NCBI GenBank assembly: GCA_001898935.1
Contig: MKVT01000015.1
Span: forward strand, 1 to 64,000
Length of the DNA stretch: 64,000 bases
Direction of reading: 5' to 3'
Origin: Paludibacter sp. 47-17
Lineage (GTDB): Bacteria > Bacteroidota > Bacteroidia > Bacteroidales > Paludibacteraceae
A program made the position numbers and the translations under genes. Positions 1 through 8,767 of the stretch are shown here, in pieces (position 1 is the stretch's first letter; each line of letters opens with the position of its first letter). Under the pieces are notes generated by a model. It searched no databases. It was not told where the DNA came from and was given only the letters and a program-made list of their open reading frames with translations.

Positions 1-72
1 TAATACTCTAACAATTTATGGGTTTTTGTGCTGGAGATTGTAAAACTCCGGACGGAAAGTTGCAAAGTTTAG

Positions 73-798
73 TGTAGTTTATCGGGGGCTTACGTATCAT
101 TAACACTGTTTAGTTGTAATAATACTAAAAGTTCCGAATCTGTCTGTAAAATGGATACAACTGATACGATTGTAGTGAGTAAAACAATACCTCAAGAGGG
201 AACAAATCATTTATATGAAAAAGAATATTTTGTTACTATAGAAAATGACACGTCTTGTTTTTCTTGTGTTTTTTTAGAGCACAAGAAAACGGAAAGAATT
301 TCAATAAAATTTGAATACAACAATAAGAAATATTTGTCGTCAATATCCGATTCTTTAGTAGTCGCAGAATTGAATTTTGGATACAGGGTACCATATTATA
401 AAACAACTTATAAACAGCAAGTAAATGAGTTGAAGATGATTTTAAGAAAATCTGTTGAAGACTTTGACTTAGACAACCTGCAATATATGAGTTTTGAGTT
501 ATTGCCAACTGGAGATTTGGCAATAGAAGTTACAAATCAGTATATGAAGGAATTTGGAACAAAAATTACTAACAATTATAAAAGAGTTGGACAAATTTTG
601 CTGAATTCACAATTGGGAGTTGATTTGAATAAAATTTTAAATCGTTATTTTATATCAATTGAACAAGTTTCAATTGAGAAATTACATTTTGTAACGAGGG
701 ATAAAATGTTTAACGTAAGCATAATTAAAACAGATTTTGGGCAAATCCCTGACAAAATCTTGAATTGTTTTGTTTATATAAAATTGAAGAAACATTAA
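73..798 (+). pseudogene. Unknown AT-rich gene, probably a lipoprotein lacking its start
   Basis: I do not recognise the family. An ATG at 151 would give 215 residues. The frame is open back to a stop at 70, and the residues encoded just upstream of 151 (VSLTLFSCNN followed by a Ser/Thr-rich stretch) look like the end of a lipoprotein signal peptide with its lipobox cysteine. No ATG, GTG or TTG lies between the stop and that lipobox, so the first residues of the signal peptide seem to be missing; the gene is probably broken, or starts at a non-canonical CTG (106). Base composition is far more AT-rich than the PUL genes. It lies 2 bp before the next lipoprotein gene, with which it may once have formed a unit. 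If 151 is used, the product would be cytoplasmic. Confidence 0.45.
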
Positions 799-800
799 TC

Positions 801-1199
801 ATGGATAAGAGGTTATATTTTATTTTGGTATTGTCTATTCTATCTTTGACAAATTGTTGTGGATTATATACAACTGCAGGTTTAAAAAAGACCGCAGTAC
901 AAAGAGCGCTACTTAAAGAGTATTTTCTTTGTGTATGTATTACGGAAGGCTTTAAGGACCAGCAGATTGGCGAAAATGACATATCGCAGGCCGTGTACTT
1001 TGACATTCTACGATATAGCCCAGAGGCAATTCAAGAGCTTAAAGATTACGCAAAAACGTTTATTGAAACCTTAAAACCCTCTCCGATTGTAGATTTAGAC
1101 AATAAGAAAGCGATTATTTTAAGTTCCATAGAAAAATACAAAAGTAAAGAATTAGATAGATTTATTAAATCTATGGACAAGTATTTGGTTAATGATTAG
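801..1199 (+). CDS. Small unknown lipoprotein
   Basis: A 132-residue protein of unknown function. The chosen start at 801 gives a good lipoprotein signal: basic MDKR, a hydrophobic core (LYFILVLSILSL), then lipobox TNC with Cys19. An upstream in-frame start at 765 would overlap the previous ORF and spoil the signal peptide. The mature part is hydrophilic, Lys/Glu-rich and probably helical, with no motif I know. The gene is AT-rich like its neighbour at 73-798, which suggests both arrived together. Expected location is the outer membrane or periplasm. Confidence 0.5.
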   Translation: MDKRLYFILVLSILSLTNCCGLYTTAGLKKTAVQRALLKEYFLCVCITEGFKDQQIGENDISQAVYFDILRYSPEAIQELKDYAKTFIETLKPSPIVDLDNKKAIILSSIEKYKSKELDRFIKSMDKYLVND

Positions 1200-1492
1200 G
1201 CGAAACCCTTACCTTTGCCCATTTTCAAGAACATAAAAAAGCAAATAATGGCGCTTCGTTCAACGTTGCTTATTTCTGTCGAACGTATGCCTTTAGAAGC
1301 ATAACCGTTTGGTCGAGATATTTTGGTACAGGAACTGGTGGCAGTTCGCTTTGGTAATAGGTTTACAAACTACTATAGATAAAGACAAAATCAATTAGCA
1401 TCCCCCGTTTGCCTTGAATGAAGGTCGTTGTGCCGGATTCCCGGTAATGACCCACACCTGGGCAATATGGGGGAGGCAGGTGTAGGCAGCGT
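1200..1492. other. Intergenic stretch at the end of the AT-rich segment
   Basis: About 290 bases with no convincing gene. The first 200 bases keep the low-GC character of the two preceding genes; from about 1400 the composition becomes that of the main chromosome. A possible hairpin (ACACCTG at 1454-1460 with CAGGTGT at 1477-1483) lies just downstream of the fucP stop and could end its transcript, but it lacks a clear T-run. Confidence 0.3.
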
Positions 1493-2878
1493 TTATTTAT
1501 TTTCCGCTGCCTTTTCGTCTTTATTGGCAAATAATCCGTACCAGGCTACAATCACAAAACAAACGAGCGGTACCCAGTACGAGGCGTAGGCGCTGCTGGC
1601 GGCGGTCGATACATACCCTTGTACGGCTGTGAGCAGGGCTCCTCCGAGGATAGCCATCACCAGGAACGATCCTCCCACTTTGGCTTCATTTTCGCTGATG
1701 CCTTCGAGGGCTATCCCGTAAATGGTAGGGAACATGAGCGACATGAAGAAGGAGATCATTACCAGTCCGATAACGCCGGGCATGCCGGTCGAGAAAATAG
1801 CGACCAGCGAGGCGGCGATGGCTCCGGCTGCGGCCAGGGCCAGCAACATTCCGGGACGGAAAAACTTCATCAGGGCCGTGAAAATAAAACGTGAAAGGGT
1901 GAATAATATCAAGGATGTAAGGTAAAAACTGTTTCCGATATTTTCGGCAGTCGATGTATTATCGAGTTGCCACAATCCGCTCCAGAAGGTGTTCTCCGAA
2001 ATAAAGGCGCTTACATTGGCCGGGATAATTTCGTCGGTTGAAGGATCTACCAGGTTGAGTGCCGACATCACGTAACGAATGGTGTACGACCACACTCCGA
2101 TTTGTGCACCCACATAAAAAAACTGGGCTACCACCCCGAAGGAATAATGCTTTTTACGAGCCAGGGTTTTTACCGTCTTTCCAAAACTCACCGAGCTGAT
2201 TTCTTTCGACGCAGGCATTCCTTTGTAGAAAATCATGATAAGGAGTATGGCCAGCAGAATAACACCTAGTCCCATATAGGTATAGGTAACTGCCGAGAGT
2301 TCGCGGTGCTGTGCCGCCAGGAGTTGCCCGGCCGACATTTCGCTTTTGTTGGCACTCAACTGCGATAATATAAAGATCTGGCTGATAATGATTCCCGAGA
2401 TGGAACCGATCGGGTTGAACGATTGTGCCATGTTCAACCGGCGGGTTTGTGTTTCGGGCCTCCCCATGGTCAGAATATAAGGGTTGGCGGTAGTTTCCAG
2501 AATCGATAATCCGCCGGCCAGTACATACAAGGCAAAAAGATAAAATCCGTACGAGGCCATCTGCGCTGCGGGATAAAACAAAAAAGTCCCCAAAGCATAC
2601 AGCGATAAGCCTACAATAATGCCATGTTTGAAGGTATATTTGCGTATAAGCAGTGCCGCCGGTATGGCGAAACAGGCATACGATCCGTAAAAAGCCATCT
2701 GAATAAAGGAGGTTTGAAAATCGGACATCTCCATGATATTCTTGAAGGCCGACAGCAGGGTGTCGGTCATGTTGTTGGCCACGCCCCACAAGAAGAACAG
2801 CGAGGTAACCAAAATAAAAGGAATCAGGTAATTGCGACCGTCGGCTCCGGTCAGTAAACGCGATTTGTTGGTGTTCAT
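1493..2878 (-). CDS. fucP: FucP-type sugar:H+ symporter (major facilitator family)
   Basis: A 461-residue, 12-helix permease related to the L-fucose:H+ symporter FucP (about 438 residues in E. coli). The acidic residues needed for proton-coupled fucose transport in E. coli FucP have matches here: Asp39 in the ANNMTD segment of helix 1 and Glu128 in LETTANPY of helix 4. It acts in the inner membrane. The start lies 6 bp after the stop of the mutarotase gene at 2885, so the two form an operon. In this group of permeases the true substrate may be L-fucose, L-rhamnose, galactose or another hexose; the mutarotase partner favours a 6-deoxy sugar. The RG-I degrading locus downstream makes rhamnose attractive, but that is inference. 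Confidence 0.85.
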   Translation of the reverse strand: MNTNKSRLLTGADGRNYLIPFILVTSLFFLWGVANNMTDTLLSAFKNIMEMSDFQTSFIQMAFYGSYACFAIPAALLIRKYTFKHGIIVGLSLYALGTFLFYPAAQMASYGFYLFALYVLAGGLSILETTANPYILTMGRPETQTRRLNMAQSFNPIGSISGIIISQIFILSQLSANKSEMSAGQLLAAQHRELSAVTYTYMGLGVILLAILLIMIFYKGMPASKEISSVSFGKTVKTLARKKHYSFGVVAQFFYVGAQIGVWSYTIRYVMSALNLVDPSTDEIIPANVSAFISENTFWSGLWQLDNTSTAENIGNSFYLTSLILFTLSRFIFTALMKFFRPGMLLALAAAGAIAASLVAIFSTGMPGVIGLVMISFFMSLMFPTIYGIALEGISENEAKVGGSFLVMAILGGALLTAVQGYVSTAASSAYASYWVPLVCFVIVAWYGLFANKDEKAAENK

Positions 2879-2884
2879 GGGTAT

Positions 2885-3262
2885 TTAAAGTGTAAAAATT
2901 CGTTCCATCAGTTGCCATTTCTCGGCCGAGCTCTGACCGGGTTTCACCAGCTGAAATTGAGCCATGTGATTTTCCCATTCGCTCTGGCGTTCGAGCGTTG
3001 CCAGTCGGCCAAAGGCGCTGTCCCAGTCGAAATCGAGGGGCGTTTCCACGATCATAAACAGCCGGTTCCCCGTCAGGTAGATTTCCATATCGAGAATTCC
3101 CACCGCTTTTATCCCTTCGGGAATTTCGGGCCAGCGGTGTTCGGGCTTATGCCAGTAGCAGTATTCTTCAATCAGGGCGGCATCGTCGCGCAATTCCAGG
3201 TACTGGCAGTAACGCTTGGTGGCCTGCCGCTGGTGTTTGGTCGGGTATCCTTGTTTCAGCAT
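2885..3262 (-). CDS. L-rhamnose mutarotase family protein (RhaM/DUF718)
   Basis: Interconverts alpha and beta anomers of a 6-deoxy sugar before isomerisation. The sequence carries family features: the RYCQYLEL opening strand, WHKPEHRWPEI with the conserved His and WPE, then MEIYLTGNRLFMIVE and the C-terminal EKWQLMERIF. RhaM of E. coli is 104 residues; this one is about 125 with an ATG at 3262. A longer reading from 3298 adds residues without similarity to the family, and the real start could even be a few residues further in. It is the first gene of an operon with the FucP-type permease. Members paired with FucP in Bacteroidota may act on L-fucose rather than L-rhamnose, so the exact sugar is open. 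Confidence 0.8.
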   Translation of the reverse strand: MLKQGYPTKHQRQATKRYCQYLELRDDAALIEEYCYWHKPEHRWPEIPEGIKAVGILDMEIYLTGNRLFMIVETPLDFDWDSAFGRLATLERQSEWENHMAQFQLVKPGQSSAEKWQLMERIFTL

Positions 3263-3376
3263 TTTCTTGAGGTAGTAAATAAAAGGATTGATCAGCACAA
3301 AAGTAATGTGTTTTATGAAGCCGGCAAAATTCGAGTGAAAAAATGATGTTTTGTTTTTGTTTTAAAAGATACGGAT

Positions 3377-3407
3377 TTTGATAATAAGCTGATTTTTCGT
3401 ATATTTG
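3377..3407 (+). promoter_or_regulatory. Bacteroidota-type promoter for the trehalose gene
   Basis: TTTG at 3377-3380, a 19-bp spacer, then TATATTTG at 3400-3407. This fits the Bacteroides primary sigma factor pattern (TTTG, 19-21 bp, TAnnTTTG). Transcription would start near 3414, giving a leader of about 130 nt before the gene at 3548. Confidence 0.6.
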
Positions 3408-3483
3408 CCAATCTGCAAATTCTGTTGTTCTGTTAAGGCCGGCCTTTTTCTGCTTCTTAACAACCTGTGTTGCCGGCTTCATC

Positions 3484-3497
3484 GATGTATATACATC
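3484..3497. promoter_or_regulatory. 14-bp perfect palindrome in the leader of the trehalose gene
   Basis: GATGTATATACATC reads the same on both strands. It sits about 50 bp before the start codon and about 80 bp after the predicted -7 box, a position where a repressor could act as a roadblock. No regulator gene lies next to it, so the function is unknown. Confidence 0.3.
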
Positions 3498-3547
3498 TTA
3501 ACCAACTGTATATATCATTCAACGTTATAAACTAAATATTCTGAAAT

Positions 3548-5740
3548 ATGAAACTCATCATCATTGCCAACCGGTTGCCGCTAAAGGTAAGTAAAACTCC
3601 CGGAAACGAGTTTGAATTTGTGCGCAGCGAAGGAGGTCTGACGACCGGACTCGATTCGCTCGAAACCGATCTGGAAAAGCATTGGGTGGGATGGCCGGGG
3701 GCTATCATGGAAACGAAGGAAGAAGAGGAAGCCGTAACCCGTCATCTGGAAGAATTTCAGTTTCATCCCGTCTTTCTGTCCGAACAGCAACTGCATTTGC
3801 ATTACGAAGGATTCAGCAACAGCACCCTATGGCCTCTTTGTCATTATTTTAATGTATATACCGAGCACGATTCGGAATACTGGCGGGGTTATGTGGAAGT
3901 GAACCGTTTGTTCTGCGAGACGGCGCTGAAGTTTATCGAGCCGGGCGATATCGTATGGGTGCAGGATTATCAGTTGATGCTGCTCCCGGCCCTGCTCCGC
4001 ACGGAAGGTCCCGCCGGAATTAATATCGGTTATTTTCACCATATCCCGTTCCCTACCTATGAGCTTTTCCGCGTATTGCCGCAGCGTTCGGAGCTGGTGA
4101 GCGGACTGTTGGGGGCCGACCTGATCGGGTTTCACACCCACGATTATATGCGTCACTTCGTAAGCGCCTGCGAACGGATACTCGACCTTCGTTTTACGAT
4201 GGATCATGTGATGCTCAACGACCGTATCGCCTATGCCGACGTATTTCCCATGGGCATAAACTATACCTTGTACAACGAGGCACCTGCGCTTACGGAGGTG
4301 CAGGAGATGACGTTGAAGCTGAAGGATCATTACGGAAATAACAAGTTAATTTTGTCGGTCGACCGGCTCGATTACAGTAAAGGTATTTTGCACCGTCTCA
4401 AAGGATTCCGTCGTTTTCTGGAGCTGTATCCCGGATACATCGGCCGGGTGTCGCTGGTGATGATTATAGTGCCTTCGCGCGATACGGTGGATAGTTATTC
4501 GGAATTGAAGACGAAGATCGACGAAACGATCGGTGCGATCAATGGTCAGTACTCGCAGCTCAACTGGATTCCGGTATATTATTTCTATCATGGTTTCCCG
4601 TTTGAGGAACTGGTGGCGATGTATCATATAGCCGATGTAGCCCTGGTTACACCGCTGCGCGACGGAATGAACCTGGTAGCCAAGGAATACGTGGCGGCTA
4701 AGCGTGATAAGCCGGGAGTGTTGATATTGAGTGAGATGGCAGGAGCCGCTATCGAATTGAACGATGCATTGATCATCAATCCCTACGATGTGGAGCAGGT
4801 GGCTGCGACTATTCACGAGGCGCTGGAAATGCCGCTGGAGGAGCAAAGACGGCGGATGGGCGTGTTGCAGCGGCGGGTGGCGAAAAAGACGGTGAATCAT
4901 TGGGCGAAGCGGTTTATCGGTCAACTGCTGGCCATCCGGGAACAAAATGAGAATTCGAGCAGCGAAACCATCGATAGTACGGTGCTTACCCAGATTCATT
5001 CGGCATACAATGCGGCCGGCAACCGTCTGATTATTCTCGATTACGACGGTACGCTGATGGGATTCAAGCGCCGGCCCGAAGATGCCGTGCCTACCGAGGC
5101 CTTGCTCGCACAGCTGGCCCGTCTGGCTGCCGATCCGCTCAACCGGGTGGTCATCAGCAGCGGCCGCGATCATCTGACCCTTGAAAACTGGCTGGGCCGG
5201 TTGCCCCTGGATATGGCTGCCGAACATGGAGCTTATTACAAGTCGCAGGGCGAGTGGGTGCGGAATATCCCGGACGAAAAACCCTGGAACGACGAAATTA
5301 CTGCCATCTTACAGGAATTTACCGACCGTACGCCCCGTTCGATGATTGAAGAAAAGGAAACCACGCTGGTGTGGCATTACCGCAATGTAGATGCCTGGCT
5401 GGCCTCGTTACGCGAACAGCAATTGGTGGAAACGCTTATTGAGCCATGTTCGCGCCAGGGGTTACAAATCATGCGGGGAAATAAAATCGTGGAGATAAAG
5501 TCGCCCAATCATACGAAAGGCTCCGAGGCCCGGCGGTTGCTGGCCATGGACGAATACGATTTTGTGCTGGCCATGGGCGACGATACCACCGACGAGGATA
5601 TGTTCCGCGCTCTGCCCGATTCGGCTTATACGATTAAAGTAGGGCGTATGTCGCAGGTAGCGAGGTTCAACCTTAGTTCGCAAACGAAAGTGTTGCCTTT
5701 CCTGCGGGTGTTGATGTCGGGCGATTCTACGGCCGTATAA
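3548..5740 (+). CDS. Bifunctional trehalose-6-phosphate synthase/phosphatase
   Basis: Makes trehalose from UDP-glucose and glucose-6-phosphate in the cytoplasm in two steps on one chain. Residues 1 to about 470 are a GT20 synthase: ANRLPLKV near the start, VDRLDYSKG with Arg273 and Lys278 for phosphate binding, and [11 protein letters not shown] with Asp372 and Glu380 for the nucleotide sugar. Residues about 490-730 are a HAD-type trehalose-phosphatase with DYDGT (Asp498, Asp500), SGR, AEHGA and GDDTTDED (Asp678, Asp679). All key residues of both halves are present, so both activities are expected. Such OtsA-OtsB fusions are common in Bacteroidota. The gene ends convergent with the GH15 gene and their last 14 bp overlap. 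Expected role is osmotic or stress protection. Confidence 0.92.
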   Translation: MKLIIIANRLPLKVSKTPGNEFEFVRSEGGLTTGLDSLETDLEKHWVGWPGAIMETKEEEEAVTRHLEEFQFHPVFLSEQQLHLHYEGFSNSTLWPLCHYFNVYTEHDSEYWRGYVEVNRLFCETALKFIEPGDIVWVQDYQLMLLPALLRTEGPAGINIGYFHHIPFPTYELFRVLPQRSELVSGLLGADLIGFHTHDYMRHFVSACERILDLRFTMDHVMLNDRIAYADVFPMGINYTLYNEAPALTEVQEMTLKLKDHYGNNKLILSVDRLDYSKGILHRLKGFRRFLELYPGYIGRVSLVMIIVPSRDTVDSYSELKTKIDETIGAINGQYSQLNWIPVYYFYHGFPFEELVAMYHIADVALVTPLRDGMNLVAKEYVAAKRDKPGVLILSEMAGAAIELNDALIINPYDVEQVAATIHEALEMPLEEQRRRMGVLQRRVAKKTVNHWAKRFIGQLLAIREQNENSSSETIDSTVLTQIHSAYNAAGNRLIILDYDGTLMGFKRRPEDAVPTEALLAQLARLAADPLNRVVISSGRDHLTLENWLGRLPLDMAAEHGAYYKSQGEWVRNIPDEKPWNDEITAILQEFTDRTPRSMIEEKETTLVWHYRNVDAWLASLREQQLVETLIEPCSRQGLQIMRGNKIVEIKSPNHTKGSEARRLLAMDEYDFVLAMGDDTTDEDMFRALPDSAYTIKVGRMSQVARFNLSSQTKVLPFLRVLMSGDSTAV

Positions 5741-7523
5741 ACCGCGAAGTTTGTACCTCGTCGGTAAACAGCAGAGCCGAATTGATGAGCGCCAGGTGCG
5801 AATAGGCCTGCGGGAAATTACCCAATTGTTCCTTGGTGTGAAAATCGAGATCCTCGCTGTATAAACCGAGGTGGTTTGAATATTGGAGCAATTCGTCAAA
5901 TAATTGTTTTGCGTCGTTTTCTTTACCGATGGCATGCAGCGCTTTTACCATCCAGAAGGTACAAATGGTAAAGGCGGAGGTCGGTATCCCGAAATCGTCC
6001 ATATTCTTGTATCTGAAATACAGGCCGTTGAATTGCAGATTTTCGCGGATGGCTTCCACCGTTTTTACAAACCGGGGATCGCTTCCTTCGATAAAGCCGT
6101 AAAACTCCATGAGTAAGAGCGACGAGTCGAGGTCGGTGTTGGTATAGGTCTGGGTGAAGGTTTGCAGGCTTTCGTTCCAGCCATGGTGCATCACGTCTTC
6201 GCGAATTTCGTCGGCTTCCTGCTGCCAGAGGTCGGCCGAATTGTGATCGTGCAGCAAACGGGCGATACTTACACCGCGGTCGAGCGCCACCCAGCACATC
6301 ACCTTCGAAAATACAAAATGCTGTTCCTGCCCGCGAATTTCCCAGATTCCCTTGTCCGGTTGGCGCCAGTCGTCGATCACCGTGCGCATAATGTTTTTTA
6401 CGATTTCGTACATATCCTCAATATCGTCCAGGGTTCCCGGGAAGAACTGGTAGTACTTGAAAATCACATCCATCAGGTAGCCGAAGCTGTCGTTTTGCTT
6501 CTGATGGTAAGCTGCGTTGCCGATACGCACGGGTCGGGTATTCTTGTATCCGGCCAGATGGTCGAGGGTTTCCTCGGTAAGTGTGCGTTCACCGCGGATT
6601 CCGTACATGATCTGGAACGAATCGGATTTCTTGATAAGTATATTCCGGATGAAGCTGATGAAACGGCCGGCAGCTCCCTCGTGACCTACCCTGAGCAGCG
6701 TATCGATCGACATGGAAGCATCGCGGAGCCAGCAAAAACGATAATCCCAGTTACGGGTTTCGCCAATGGCTTCGGGCAGACTGGTAGTGAGCGCAGCCAG
6801 TACGGCTCCGCTACGGTGGTACGACATCAGTTTGAGCACCAGCATACTGCGTTCGATCAGCGGCTGATGTTCGGCGAATTTTTTGGAGCGGTTCGACCAG
6901 TTGCGCCAGTAGAGTTTCGTTCGCTGGTATTCCAGATCCACCCTGTCCTGGTCGATGCGGATTAATTTCTGATTGTAGGACAACAGCACAAATTCGTCCT
7001 GTGTAAGTTCAAAAACCTCTCCTTTGGTAAGCTGTCCGTTCTGAAGCGATGAATAGAGGTACAGACTATCCTTTTCGTTTTCTACGGGGCAAATCTTCAG
7101 GTAGTTATCTTCGTAATTGTAGTGTACCTGGTCGCGTGCATAATTCGGTGCCGGTTGAAAATCGAGACTCAGGCTCGGCCGGCCTTTGCGCAAGCGGAAC
7201 ACCCGGTAAATTTCGGCAGGAAGATAATAGCCCTTTATATCGCCCGTTTTGTAGCGCGGCATAAAATCGACCACGTCGAAATGAGCGTTGTCCGATTCAA
7301 AGGATGTGACCAGTATATTGGTATGTGCTGCATAACGTTGCGAGATGCGGTATTCGCCGCTCACCTGAATAGCGAAATGTCCGCCTTTTTCGTAGTCGAG
7401 CAAACGGGCAAAAACCGAAGGCGAGTCGAAGTCGGGGAAGCAGCACCAGTCGATGCTTCCTGTTTTGGATATGAGGGCGGCTGTGCGGCAATTGCCAATA
7501 ACGCCGTAATCTAAATTATTCAT
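5727..7523 (-). CDS. Glycoside hydrolase family 15 protein (glucoamylase/trehalase-like)
   Basis: A 598-residue GH15 enzyme without a signal peptide, so cytoplasmic. The N-terminal part begins with the GNCRTAALISKTGSIDWCC segment and the FDSPSVFA motif of bacterial GH15 proteins; the (alpha/alpha)6 barrel contains NWDYRFCWLRDA. Candidate catalytic acids are Glu395 in GIWEIRG and Glu557 in GLYSEDLDF, followed by LGNFPQAYSH. Bacterial GH15 members include trehalases and enzymes on short alpha-glucans. Its position tail-to-tail with trehalose synthase suggests a trehalose-related role, either degrading trehalose or adjusting the pool, but the substrate cannot be fixed from sequence. Its transcript would be antisense to the 3' end of the synthase gene. 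Confidence 0.85.
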   Translation of the reverse strand: MNNLDYGVIGNCRTAALISKTGSIDWCCFPDFDSPSVFARLLDYEKGGHFAIQVSGEYRISQRYAAHTNILVTSFESDNAHFDVVDFMPRYKTGDIKGYYLPAEIYRVFRLRKGRPSLSLDFQPAPNYARDQVHYNYEDNYLKICPVENEKDSLYLYSSLQNGQLTKGEVFELTQDEFVLLSYNQKLIRIDQDRVDLEYQRTKLYWRNWSNRSKKFAEHQPLIERSMLVLKLMSYHRSGAVLAALTTSLPEAIGETRNWDYRFCWLRDASMSIDTLLRVGHEGAAGRFISFIRNILIKKSDSFQIMYGIRGERTLTEETLDHLAGYKNTRPVRIGNAAYHQKQNDSFGYLMDVIFKYYQFFPGTLDDIEDMYEIVKNIMRTVIDDWRQPDKGIWEIRGQEQHFVFSKVMCWVALDRGVSIARLLHDHNSADLWQQEADEIREDVMHHGWNESLQTFTQTYTNTDLDSSLLLMEFYGFIEGSDPRFVKTVEAIRENLQFNGLYFRYKNMDDFGIPTSAFTICTFWMVKALHAIGKENDAKQLFDELLQYSNHLGLYSEDLDFHTKEQLGNFPQAYSHLALINSALLFTDEVQTSRFIRP

Positions 7524-7583
7524 AATGATGGATTTATAAGCTGGCCTCGAGTGCCGGCAATGAAATTAAAACGAGTTGCGGGA

Positions 7584-8042
7584 TTATTTCCCGGGTAAAT
7601 TTTCAAGCATGTGAATCAGCCCATACAATTGATGCTTCAGCGTTTCCACTTCTTTCATATCGATTTCCGAAGGGTTTGCCCCGAGTTTGGCAACCAACCG
7701 CAGCGGAATCTGCGAAGCTTCCTCCTGCATCTGTCGTCCTTGTTCGGTAAGGGTGATCATCACCTTGCGCTGATCGGCAGCCGATGGAGTGCGTTTCAAC
7801 AAGTCCATCGCCTCCATTCTTTTCAGCAGCGGTGTTACCGTGTTGGTGTTGAGAATCAGCTTGTGTGCGATTTCGTTCACCGTGCGTCCATCCTGTTCCC
7901 ACAGCACCATCATCACCAGGTATTGGGTGTATGTAATTCCCAGCCGGTCGAGATCTTCCTGGTATTCGCGGATAATGAGGCGCGAAACCGCATAAAAAGG
8001 GAAGCACAGCTGATTGTCGAGTTTGAGTTGTTCGTATTTCAT
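7584..8042 (-). CDS. ohrR: OhrR-type MarR-family peroxide-sensing repressor
   Basis: A winged-helix MarR protein of 152 residues. The N-terminus (LKLDNQLCFPFYAVSR) and the following TYTQYLVMMVLWE match the OhrR subgroup, in which the conserved Cys (Cys13 here) is oxidised by organic hydroperoxides and releases DNA. NTNTVTPLLKRME is the recognition-helix region and DQRKVMITLTEQG the wing. I chose the ATG at 8042 because the longer reading adds a hydrophobic run not seen in the family. The gene follows the peroxidase gene by 61 bp on the same strand, so it is probably cotranscribed and autoregulated through the twin palindromes at 8613-8658. Only one N-terminal Cys is evident, so it may be a one-Cys type needing an external thiol. 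Confidence 0.82.
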   Translation of the reverse strand: MKYEQLKLDNQLCFPFYAVSRLIIREYQEDLDRLGITYTQYLVMMVLWEQDGRTVNEIAHKLILNTNTVTPLLKRMEAMDLLKRTPSAADQRKVMITLTEQGRQMQEEASQIPLRLVAKLGANPSEIDMKEVETLKHQLYGLIHMLENLPGK

Positions 8043-8103
8043 ACACAAAGCTACTAAAAAAGAGGCGAATATTTTGATTCGCCTCTGTGTTTTTAACAAT
8101 ATG

Positions 8104-8589
8104 TCAAGCTTTTAAGAGCTTTTCAATGTCCCTGGTGAGTTTTTCGGGAACCGTGAAGGGGGAAAAACGTTTGATGGGATTGCCGTTTTTATCAATCAGA
8201 AATTTACCGAAATTCCATTTGATGCTGTTGCCCGGAAAGCCCGGAAGTTGCGATTTGAGGTACTTGTAAATAGGATGGGCCGTAGGGCCGTTCACATCGA
8301 TTTTTTCGAACATCGGGAAACTGACGCCGTAATTGATAAGGCAACCTTCGGAAATTTCCTTGGAGCCGCCGGGTTCCTGGTTGGCAAACTGGTTGCAGGG
8401 AAAGCCGAGAATGACCAGACCCTGATCTTTGTAGGTTTTGTAGAGTTTCTCCAGCCCTTCGTACTGAGGGGTGAGCCCGCATTTGCTGGCGGTGTTTACT
8501 ACGAGTACTACTTTGCCTTTGTAGCTGTCCATCGCAATTTCTTTTCCCTGGAGGGAGGTGGCTTTGAAGTGGTGAAAGTTTTGTTTCAT
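8104..8589 (-). CDS. Thiol (glutathione peroxidase-family) peroxidase
   Basis: Reduces hydroperoxides in the cytoplasm. The 161-residue chain has the peroxidatic Cys37 in [12 protein letters not shown], Gln67 in FPCNQF, and Trp125-Asn126 in KWNFGKF, completing the Cys-Gln-Trp-Asn tetrad. Cys65 and Cys83 match the second and third cysteines of plant and bacterial Cys-GPx enzymes, in which the third is the resolving Cys; such enzymes generally use thioredoxin rather than glutathione. The start at 8589 (MKQNFHHF) fits the family; an upstream ATG at 8652 lies inside an operator. It precedes the OhrR-type gene in the same operon, consistent with a peroxide-inducible detoxification unit. No signal peptide. 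Confidence 0.88.
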   Translation of the reverse strand: MKQNFHHFKATSLQGKEIAMDSYKGKVVLVVNTASKCGLTPQYEGLEKLYKTYKDQGLVILGFPCNQFANQEPGGSKEISEGCLINYGVSFPMFEKIDVNGPTAHPIYKYLKSQLPGFPGNSIKWNFGKFLIDKNGNPIKRFSPFTVPEKLTRDIEKLLKA

Positions 8590-8612
8590 TGTATAGTTGT
8601 TTAATTGATTTT

Positions 8613-8626
8613 TATCGTTTGCGATA
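8613..8626. promoter_or_regulatory. Operator 1 of the peroxidase-ohrR operon
   Basis: TATCGTTTGCGATA, an inverted repeat with arms TATCG/CGATA. It lies between the predicted -7 box (8627-8634, minus strand) and the peroxidase start, and matches operator 2 in 12 of 14 positions. Probable binding site of the OhrR-type repressor encoded in the operon. Confidence 0.6.
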
Positions 8627-8634
8627 CAAAGATA
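8627..8634 (-). promoter_or_regulatory. -7 box of the peroxidase-ohrR promoter
   Basis: On the minus strand the sequence reads TATCTTTG, an exact fit to the TAnnTTTG -7 element of Bacteroidota. It is bracketed by the two operator palindromes, so a bound repressor would block RNA polymerase. A clear -33 element is not evident because operator 2 occupies that region. Confidence 0.6.
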
Positions 8635-8644
8635 GGTAAATAAA

Positions 8645-8658
8645 TATCGCAAGCGATA
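8645..8658. promoter_or_regulatory. Operator 2 of the peroxidase-ohrR operon
   Basis: TATCGCAAGCGATA, an inverted repeat with arms TATCGC/GCGATA and central AA; one more base pair on each side extends it to 16 bp. Its centre is 32 bp from the centre of operator 1, about three helical turns, so two repressor dimers could sit on the same face of the DNA. Confidence 0.6.
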
Positions 8659-8767
8659 TAAATAGCAAGGAAATTATGCTTGTTTAACAATTTGTCGCTT
8701 GAGATGTCCTGTTGTAGGGGAGTATGGGTCGATTAATGCATGAAATACTCAAGGGGAGGGTTTACCC

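Noticed and set aside
1210-1310. Possible integron-like recombination site after the AT-rich genes
   Set aside because: Only short, imperfect inverted pieces are visible; I could not identify paired core sites, so I do not claim an attC-type site.
2154-2978. Long minus-strand frame (274 codons) inside and beyond fucP
   Set aside because: It is an alternate frame of the permease and mutarotase genes; the translation has no recognisable family and both real genes are intact.
3451-3462. GGCCGGCC-centred palindrome followed by T-run before the trehalose gene
   Set aside because: A palindrome without a loop cannot form a stable terminator hairpin; its position inside the leader does not fit a terminator.
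4346-5227. Minus-strand frame of 293 codons opposite the trehalose gene
   Set aside because: Rich in His, Gln and Arg, as expected for a shadow of a coding strand; no motif or ribosome site.
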